Source: Massospora cicadina (lineage: Eukaryota > Entomophthoromycota > Entomophthoromycetes > Entomophthorales > Entomophthoraceae). Taken from it: a stretch of DNA of 64,000 bases. Of the stretch, positions 55,796 to 64,000 are shown in pieces (the stretch's first letter is position 1; each line of letters begins with the position of its first letter). The stretch spans positions 1 to 64,000 of the forward strand of contig JAKSZP010005278.1 in assembly GCA_022478985.1 (NCBI GenBank). Reading direction: 5' to 3'. The notes beneath the pieces are model-generated. The model did no database searches, was not told the origin of the DNA, and saw nothing but the letters and a program-made list of their open reading frames with translations. Made by a program: the position numbers and the translations under genes.

Positions 55796-57900
55796 TGTGG
55801 CTTAATTGGGAGGGATACCCGTTTTAAATCAAGATGGGAATTAAGCAGGCGGCTAACCCTCTTGTTACCCTTGGTGATTTAGCCCATTTGGTATATGAGA
55901 GGCGGGTGATGGTGTACCACCTAGAGAGCGCGCCTCTTTCTCCTCTGTGTTAAGATTTTAGATGATGGTGCAAGCTAAAATGACTTAACAAGGAAATTAA
56001 GGATCTATAATCGCCTTTCTAATGAAACTTCTGCTTTTAATTGGGAAGTAGATTCTCTGATAATCCTTGATAATAGCCAAGTAGCTCTAGTACGCTCACA
56101 TTTCTTAAGTCTACTGGCAACAACAATTATGAGACCTTCTGTCTTTATACAAAATTAGGAAATATTTTTTTATAATCGGGACTACTTCTCCAGCAATTAA
56201 ACTGAGTACTTCTCTTTGGGAAGTATAAACACACACAACTATATAATATAGACATAAAGGCAGTAGATACGAATATCAGATATATGACATATGGACACCA
56301 ATAATTAATAAACTAAAGTGCAGTAGTTATTAACGATCAATAGATAAATGCTGATGTTTTATTAATTGGCCAGGCGCTGGTATTATATACCTTTTGGGCA
56401 TCTCCTGGCTGAACTCATCTATTAGATGAGTTCATTCATATTATGCCAATCCTCTGCTGGTCATGGAGATAATCATGATTTATCCCCAAGTTAATTCAGC
56501 CCATTAATTGATTAAAAATAGCAATCATTTTAGGCCAATTGAAGGCAATTTTAATCTTATAATCGAGAAATTTTCGTTGCAAACCTAACACCAATATCTT
56601 CCTGATAAGAGCTATGTCATAAATTGACAAATAACAATAAATGGGGATAATAATAGATATATGAACAATAGAGATGATGCACCCCTAATCAGGACGTTGG
56701 CAGGCCTTTCATAGCACTAAGTATGCCATAAATGGGACGTCTATGTTCAAGTGCTTAATAAATTAATTTCATTAATCAAACAAAAAATTTCGCCTTAGTG
56801 CATTAGCATTAGTGCACTAATCTAGGAGGTGCAATTCAGTTAATGCCGTGAGACCACTTTGCACCCAAGTGGACCCATAATTGGCCAGAATGTGTTTATA
56901 TGATAGCTATTATTAGAAACGTAATCAGGTTACTTAGATGCAATTAAAGCAGTTATGAGGTGAATCTGATTTATCAGCTTATGCAGACAAATCAGAAAGG
57001 ATCAAAGGATCTATCAATGGGTGTAATCTATCAGCATTGATGGTTTTCTCAAAGGGTTTATTTTGTCAACCATCAAATATGACACTCTGTTCACCACCCA
57101 GTAGTTGGTGCAGAAAATTTCATGAGGGGGTTCAGGAGTAGTGATGGTCAGAAGCCATTGTCAGCAGAGGTGTAGTAGCAATTTTACAAAAGATTCCCTC
57201 CATCAGTTTGGTTCTGCTAATATAAGTATTTTGGTAACCAGCAAAAATAAACAAGTTGAGTCTCTCTCAGCTTAGAAAATTTTGACCTTTGTTCCCCTAC
57301 ATTGTTGACAAAGTGAGCCTATCCCCTACAGGTATGAGTATGATAAACCATTTCAGTATGCAATAAGATCACCCATACTTGGCCTAGCCATGGGCACAAC
57401 CTGCCGTCCACTGAAGGAGTTGTTGCCATTGTGTCAAGCGCAATTGCAGCAGAAGAAAATTAAAAAAGGATATAGATACCAATCCACTTGACAGGGCAGA
57501 TCCAAATTGGTGACGGTAACAATTTATGGTGTTGATCTGCTGTGACTAAATTGCAAAGATATTATGAACAATAGTGCACCTGGTCCCAAGTTCCCTATTC
57601 AGCGAGCTTACAAGGCATTGCCCTCAACAGTTTTGTTGTTGCTTCATTTTTCCCTTTATGTTCCTTAGTTTTAAATAACACTTCTTTAGAAAACCAATTT
57701 TATTTGTAAAAGTAAGGAGTTTGTTGTGTATTTAGTAGCTATAGTTTACAATTTTAGGATTTCCTGGATATGGATCATGGATACTTTTTCTGCTTTATCT
57801 TTAGTATGGATGGCCATAACAGAGTTCTTCTGACTGTCACTTTGGGTGATAATTCACTCTTAGTGCCAGAGTAGCCTTGCTATTAGCACGTTCCATGACA
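55796..57900 (+). repeat. Q-family LTR interrupted by a solo R LTR
   Basis: Two parts, 55796-55947 and 57090-57900, together about 963 bp, match the 976- and 981-bp LTRs of element Q: TGTGGCTTAATTGGGAG start, CTTGGTGATTTAGCCCAT, CAGTAGTTGG, and the TTCCATGACA end. Outer flanks AACCT and ATGGC do not match, so it may be a remnant of a longer element rather than a clean solo LTR. Confidence 0.8.
55948..57084. repeat. Solo LTR of family R, copy 2, inside a Q LTR
   Basis: 1137 bp, starts TGTTAAG, ends ATATGACA. A perfect 5-bp TSD, CTCTG, flanks it (55943-55947 and 57085-57089). Joining the flanks restores the alignment to the uninterrupted Q LTR at about 17551. Internally it has the inverted repeat TTAGTGCATTAG...AGTGCACTAA (about 56796-56820), also present in copy 1. 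Confidence 0.9.
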
Positions 57901-59029
57901 ATGGCAATATTATATATAATTACTAACATTAAGGAAATCCCACAATACAACTGAGTAAATTATGCGATCTCTTGAATTGGCATTAAATGCCTTTATTGTA
58001 AAAATAAACAGTATCTACACATATCTAAAGTTATACATATGTTAGTTTTTGGTAAATTAAGTTAAGGTTTTAAATCTATTAAAAGTGGGGCTTTAATGAA
58101 TACAATATATATGAAGTTGATAAAGAAATTGGAACAATCAGACCTGGACCATAAGAAGGAAGATGTGACTACAAGACTATAAACTACAACTTATAAAGGG
58201 CCATACATTGCCTTGCTACTAAACTTTCGTCACTTTAAAGTTAAAGTACTAGTGAATGTTTTGCTAAACTAGAATTACAATTTCTATTAGCACTGAGTTA
58301 ATGTTACAGTATGGGTTTGGTGTTTTTTATGTCTCTTAAAATTATAGAGCAAACTTGTCGCTGGTATATAACTAAAACGTTGATCCACTTGAGCAGAGGA
58401 TGTACAAGCCTAGTATACAGATGTAAAATCACATGAAATTTGTGCCATACTGTTTGACGCTAAAATAAGCTGCATGATTAAATTTTTAAGCTATATGGTT
58501 TTCCTTTGAAGGTATGAGAAACAATGATTGTCAACATAAAAAAGAAGTGCATCAATGAAACTGGCGTAATGCTAGAAAATAATTTAAAAATTTATGCTCA
58601 AGTCCATGCACCATGGAAGAAAGTTAGAATTGAGCTATATATTACACCTAGGATTTTAATTCTTGCCCATGTTGAAATTCAGGTATTGGTTATCAACATA
58701 TTGTATAGCTCAATATGAATAGAAAATAATAAGTCATGACATATGTATAATTTATTCTGATTGATGATTTTGTATTTATTCTATGACTTTGGACGCTTAA
58801 AAAAGATAAGGTTACCTGATATTCCGAGTTAATGCAATTTTTTTATTATACAAATAGGGACGAACTCACTTATATCTTAGAGCGTAAGGATAAGGTCCTT
58901 AAATTATTTAGAAACTGTGAAGTTTACTCATGATCTTTATGACTTCGTATGTGTCAAAGTATAGAGTTTTAAAGTCAAAGTTTGGGATCAAACGTTGATT
59001 CAAATTAGAGCAATCCAATGAGTGCAAGA
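57901..59029. other. AT-rich region upstream of an RT relic
   Basis: May contain the eroded 5' part of the gypsy element whose RT follows. A 64-codon plus frame (58524-58718) has no recognisable motif. Confidence 0.4.
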
Positions 59030-59640
59030 AAGTGAGACAAGTTGATGACAAGCTTGGCAAGTTATTTGAGCATAAATTGATGGTTCCATCTTTAGTCTTT
59101 GATAAAATTTTATATCAAGTATTAAAAAGAAAAATGGACCCAACTAAGTTGTTATATTACCTCTGGATGATTAAGTTAAAATCATGTTCACTGGCTCACA
59201 TAGATGATTTCTGAACTGCCTAAAAGGCACTCAATCTTTTCAGTCATGAATTTCATTTTAAGCTATTGGGAGATTGGTATACCAAAGTAAGAACAATAGG
59301 ATTTTGATGGTGGCACATCAAAAAATTATATTTAAAAAAAAATTTTTTCAATGCCTTTGTTTTACCAAGTAAATTTTGAACAGCAATGGATGCTATGTTA
59401 GGAGTCTTAAAATTATGGCGCTTCCTTGTCCACCTATATGATATCAACATCTTTAGTTGCACATTTGTAATCAATATGAAGTATTTGGAAGAAGTATTTA
59501 AGTAGTCTTTAGCATCCAACCTGAAGATAAATCCTCATAAATGCCACATTTTTAAAGAAAGAAATCAATTATCAGGTTTTACTGTAGACACCAAGGGATT
59601 AAGGCACTGCAACTAATTCTTTAAAGCAACTTGGTCCATA
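59030..59640 (+). pseudogene. Ty3/gypsy reverse transcriptase relic
   Basis: RT pattern spread over shifting frames. LGKLFEHKLMVPS begins at about 59047, the spot where RTs of this group have a KE-x-L-x-x-G-x-I-x-PS start. After it come LKRKMDPTK, a degraded DFHFKL near 59240, FFNAFVLPSKF near 59346 (the MPFGL-NAPATFQ region), LWRFLVHLYDINIFS near 59413 (the metal box, YxDD now reading LYDI), YLEEVFK near 59482, LKINPHKCHIFKER near 59523 and SGFTVDTKGL near 59573. The order is correct and complete for the palm, but no frame is open throughout. Confidence 0.72.
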
Positions 59641-61062
59641 TTAAAAAAGAATATCTGCGATAGACAAGTATACTTATGCTTGGTTAGGTACAACTATAAT
59701 CATTATGATCTTTGCTTCCATCGCTGAGCCACTTTATAATTACTAAAGAATCAAAAAAGGTTTTGAATGGAATTAGGAAGTGCAGATATTGCTGATGAAT
59801 TTAAGATATACTTAACGCCTGAACATAATGAAATACTTAGATTTTGTCATCCATATATAAAACAGATAAATGATCTTTTACCACCAATTAGTGCCGTGTT
59901 GATTCAGATGGAAGAAACTGGTTATGAACACCTATAGCATAAGTGAGTCAAACTTTATGCAAAAAGAATTGTTAACTTCCATCTTAATTAAATAGTCAAT
60001 CACCTCTGATGTCAGGATTAAACTTAATCTTAAAAAAATTATTATTTTTTCTGTCAGGGTTCAAACCAAATCTAAAGGACTAGATACGACAGCTGTTGAT
60101 GTTCAAATTGAATATAATATTAATAATTCAATTTTGAAAAGACCAAGTAAAATTTGCTGAAATTGAGGAGAAAATTGTAATAAAGATCTTGTCTTGGAAG
60201 ATTTTGGAAAATTTTCCTCAAAGATTGGCACTTCATACTCTATAAATATTACTCCCTATAAATAAAGTGATTATCACAGATCATACACAAATAGATTAAA
60301 TTTCTACTAGTATTCAATTAAACTAGAAGGTATTTTACAATTAATAAAAATTTTATTTTGATAATAGAATTGTTAAAAAAACCTTTTTCTAGGGTCTTCA
60401 GACACCCTAAACTCTTACTTGTATAAATTGAGTTTTATTCCTTCTATCAACAAGGAGAAAAAATAAATTGTGACTGAGTGAGAATTCATTGAAGAAATTA
60501 TGCTGTAAGCAGTTCAGAGTATACAGCCACGGGGATCACTAAAGTGGTAATGGACTTCTCTTTTCTAGATGAATGCATAAATCTAAAGAGCTTGAAGGAA
60601 GATAGGCCTGTTGGGATTTATAGTTACATATTTGCACCTTTAATATTCTACAATGCGCTGGTACTGAATATCAAATCATATTTTAATTATTTCATTTGTT
60701 AACAATCTAGCTCTCAAAGTGAATCAGACGCTTTGTATAAGAAAAAATATTAATAAAAATATTATGGATGAGCTACCTTAAATTCACCAAGCATTGATTA
60801 AAGTGATGGAAAAAGGTTATTAAGGTACAATTATTAAAGATAGCTGCGGAAAGCCCCCTGATCTTCCAAAAGACCATTGATAAGTCAAGGTTACTACTAT
60901 TATAGCCCTAAATTAATGAACATGGAGGCTTATGTAAACCAATAGAACATGTTTGTTTTGAGTGATAATGGCAATAGCTTAACTCTGATGTTGTATAAAC
61001 AATTACATGTTTTGCAATGTGTTAGGGACATAAGGTCTATATTATTGACCACTTTCTGACTA
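59641..61062. other. Eroded sequence downstream of the RT relic
   Basis: Should hold RNase H and integrase of the same element, but no catalytic motif is readable. Around 60520-60590 a short KVVMDFSFLDECINL reading resembles an RT finger segment and might come from another element. Otherwise nothing to report. Confidence 0.4.
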
Positions 61063-61948
61063 TGTCAGGAGAGTGTCTGTAACTCATCAAATCACAGTAT
61101 GGTGATGAGAGATCTAAATACAGATTACCATGGAATTTAATACTAAACATAAAAGATAACAAGTCATACTGGATGGTGCCACAAACTTGTTGACATAGAT
61201 GAGTGATAAAAATATTTTAAAGATCGCAAAGTTGCAAAGAAAGGCAATAACTTGACTAGACTCTAAGGTGGAATTCGATTCAATCTATAGTTTTGATCTA
61301 GGCTTTGTAGATCCTTAATTAAGAGTGTTCCTGATTCAATTTGTATGGAGTTAATACAGCATTCTATCTTGAGAGTATAAAAAACCTATTATTTGGATAC
61401 CTCCTTAAGGAGGTCTGCGGTTAGGACGACCCAAAAGCTCGTAAAATAGTAATTTTCAATAGCATTATATAGTGAAGTAGACCAACAGAGTAGTTGGTCT
61501 AAAACAAAAGATTATAATGTAAATTGGGGGCTATGTCACATTTGGTTAGTAATGGTACTAAGAAAATTTTATCCAATGAAAGTAACTACCAACAATGGTA
61601 TTGCAGTAGCTCTGGCTTAGGCCCAAAAATGAGATTTAGATTTATTCATATATTTCCTAAAACTTAGGAATACCTTTTGTGTTTTCTGATTGAATCTATA
61701 ATATAAGATTAAACACAATGACCCATTTTTATTGACAATGTAAATTGTTGTCTATAACGCTATTGATATAATATTTATAAAACCTTTAAAAACACCTTAG
61801 TTTCCAACCTGAGCATGTTTAACCCTTAATCAGAGCATTTCCATGACATTTTTCATGTCATTAGAGTAGCTAACTTGAAATCAGTATATGTAGCATCCTA
61901 CCCTTATTCTTGTAGTTTACAACAGAAATTATGTCATGAAGCATGACA
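61063..61948 (-). repeat. S-family LTR, minus orientation
   Basis: 886 bp, left end TGTCAGGAGAGTGTCTGTAAC, right end GTCATGAAGCATGACA, i.e. the terminal palindrome of the family. Hairpins at 61399-61414 (ACCTCCTTAAGGAGGT) and 61490-61509 (GACCAACAGAGTAGTTGGTC) are intact. Flanks GACTA and TTACT give no clear TSD. Confidence 0.86.
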
Positions 61949-62779
61949 TTACTCACTAGTCTTAGAGGCACCTCCACCCCTCTAAGAGAGTTAGCAATGG
62001 AGAAGTTTTTGGGCTGAAGTACTTCAAGTTGGTAATTGCTGGTGTTTTCTTAGAGCCAGCAGCGTCTGTAAAGCACTTGTAATAGAAACAAAAATAAATT
62101 TTTGTGAATGGGTAAAGTTGCATCCAGAATTCGTATGGTTTCAGAAGCATTAAACCCTTTATAAGATGTCAGGTACTAAAGCCATCACTTCACTGTGACA
62201 ATCAAGACTATACCTGATTGGTACATCGCCTCAAAATACCCCTGTAGGGTTACTAAGGATGTATTTCTAGATCCTGATGGCAAAAGAAATTTGAAACTAG
62301 TGGTTGAAGGATTTGAGCAGTAGTTTTAATAGATTCTGGAACTGAAACAGAGGAAAACTATTGCCAACCAAGAAGGTCAAAATTGGGGCAAAATTCTTTA
62401 AATTCAAATATGAGAAAATGCATCTGATGCCTCGATAGTTCAATCAGCGTTAAAAAAGTTTTTAGAAGAGGCCAGAGTAACTCCAGAAACCTCAGAATCC
62501 GCTGTATAGCCCACAACACCACAGAATTACAGCGACAACCAAACTGCTACCCCTATATATCACCAATTAAAGTTTCTTAAATTTGGCTTTATCTCTCTCT
62601 ACAATATAATGTTCCCTAATAAAACTACTCTAATTCCAGATAAAATACTTAATTTTATAATTATTTATTTTCAGAACCCTCAAATCTGGCACCATGGATT
62701 CATAAAGTACACTTCAGAGCTAGGAATTAATGTTGCTTGTGTTGTGGCTCCTTAGTGAAAACCCTTAACTGTAAATAAT
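61949..62779. other. Spacer, no gene called
   Basis: A 62-codon minus frame (62150-61962) and scattered plus-strand pieces without motif. It may include the eroded 3' end of the integrase-bearing element that follows. Confidence 0.4.
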
Positions 62780-64000
62780 CAGTTTAGGACTCTCTTTGAT
62801 AGTACTTTTCTTTCTTGGACGCCAGTGTAACCAATGGACCCAGATTTCTCTCATGGTGCTCTATCCTGTTTGGTTGTCTGACCGTAACCCTATTAGAAAA
62901 CTATGCCCAGCAATCATTAGAAGTTATTATTAGTCATATCCACTTGATGGTAGTCCATTATCTCCTACATTTTCCATTATAATGCCCCTCTACTAGGTAC
63001 GCTCTGGGATCTCAGAAGGGAGCCCACAAACAAGGTCATCTTACATTTATGAAAAGTGACAAAAATTAGAAATCTTAGTTTAAGATCCAAGTGGTAGGAG
63101 GTGTGAACCGCTTTTCTGACAATGTAGTAGGGTCATATCCTCTTAAGTCTTAGTTTTCTACATGGCTATCCTATTGAGGTTGTTTCTGGAATATAGCATC
63201 ACGAGGTCTCCAGCCTTATATTTGGTGCCTACCCTTATCTTCCTATCCATATTCTCTTTATAAGTCATTATTTTAGTATTTAGATTAGTAACAAAACCAA
63301 ATGTTATTTCTTAATTAACTTTTCAAATTACACCACAGCTTTCACCTTGATCAAACACTGATTTCATGTTGAATGAGGGTTAAAGCCATAGTTTGCAAAA
63401 GAGAAGAGCTACCACGTGAAGAAAAATGTGTGGTTTATAGCCTAATTCATACAAAGGTAGGTGCAAAGACCAATCTGAGTGATCAACCGCAGTTTAGAGC
63501 CGCAAATATTGTTCCAAGCATTTATTTACTCTTTCCATCTGTCCATCTGATTGTAAGGGAAGTAAAATGATTGTTAGGAGTGAACTGATGAGTTTACTGA
63601 ACATTTCACAATATAAGGTAGTGAAATGAGGCCTACAGTCACTGATTATCTTTTTTGGCACACCATGGGCGGAGATGAAGTGGAATAGGAAGAGCTTAGC
63701 CATATGAGCAGCTGTTACTATGGTGTGTCAGGGATGAAGTGTGCAAAATTGGTAAAATAATCCATAACTATTATGATGGAATCATAAACTCTGATAGGAG
63801 TAGCCCCACAGTAATCCACTAAAAAGGAAGTCCAGTGTCTTCTATTTATGTACTAAGACCAACCAACCAGTAAGGGGAATACAATTTTGGTTTTATCTTT
63901 TGCTCATCATACACTTCTTGCTATACCAAGCCACCTGGGCTATAAATTCCTTAAAGTTATATGTATGGCGGATAAGCTCTGGGGTTTCCACCTTTGAGTG
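62780..64000 (-). pseudogene. Ty3/gypsy integrase relic, runs off the right edge
   Basis: Minus-strand element whose 5' part lies beyond 64000. Reading downward: a zinc-binding remnant near 63980-63890 (IRHTYNFKEFIAQ); the core with VDYCGATPIRVYDSIIIVMDYF (about 63822-63757), which holds the first Asp region; the frame 63703-63494 with FHFISAHGVPKKIISDCRPHF (second Asp) and then LQSDGQMERVNKCLEQYLRL (Glu region); then ANYGFNPHS near 63385; and a C-terminal segment with KYKAGDLVMLYSRN (about 63228-63187). It resembles the integrases of Q and T but not closely. Stops lie between the parts. Confidence 0.8.

Noticed and set aside
54438..61948. The two minus-oriented S LTRs as the ends of one full-length element
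   Set aside because: The RT relic between them (59030-59640) is on the plus strand, a Q LTR with an R insert lies inside, and the outer flanks do not match. More likely two separate S remnants.

Overview
This is a eukaryotic, AT-rich, gene-poor window built almost entirely of old, decayed retroelements. CG dinucleotides are visibly scarce and TG/CA abundant. I see no intact host gene, no rRNA and no tRNA that I can support. The LINEs look like the fungal Tad1 group: one zinc knuckle in ORF1, an APE-type endonuclease, then RT. Several of the Ty3/gypsy elements are chromodomain-bearing chromoviruses. Together these suggest a TE-rich fungal genome; a species name would be a guess, and one metazoan-type mariner relic keeps the assignment open.

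Layout. 1-1189: 5' part of a LINE (minus strand, runs off the left edge). 2236-7479: a second, full-length LINE on the minus strand, flanked by a perfect 17-bp target-site duplication. 8086-28879: one Ty3/gypsy element (called G here, minus strand, TSD CCAAA). It was split inside its RT by a plus-strand chromovirus P (11224-23447, TSD GGGCTG), which was itself split by a second chromovirus Q (12438-18388, TSD ACTCA/ACTTA). 29984-37662: gypsy element T, with two LTRs (family S) and a solo LTR of its own family inside its integrase (35185-36074, TSD AACTA). 40360-40740: isolated retropepsin relic. 41930-43985: mariner transposase relic split by another solo S LTR. 45048-46965: small two-LTR element without pol. 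51694-52827: solo LTR of family R. 54438-55309 and 61063-61948: further S LTRs. 55796-57900: a Q LTR containing a solo R LTR (TSD CTCTG). 59030-59640: RT relic. 62780-64000: integrase relic running off the right edge.

The least expected signal is a retroposon family with the 3' end CTAGTRCTAAAA. It occurs at least six times: about 965, 648, 52, 48, 21 and only about 12 bp, each flanked by long (15-21 bp) direct repeats. One of the short copies has an empty site preserved in the sister LTR of element G.

The genes do not work together as host functions. Their relationships are a stratigraphy: G is older than P, P is older than Q; T is older than the S copy inside it; the mariner is older than its S insertion; a Q LTR is older than the R LTR in it.
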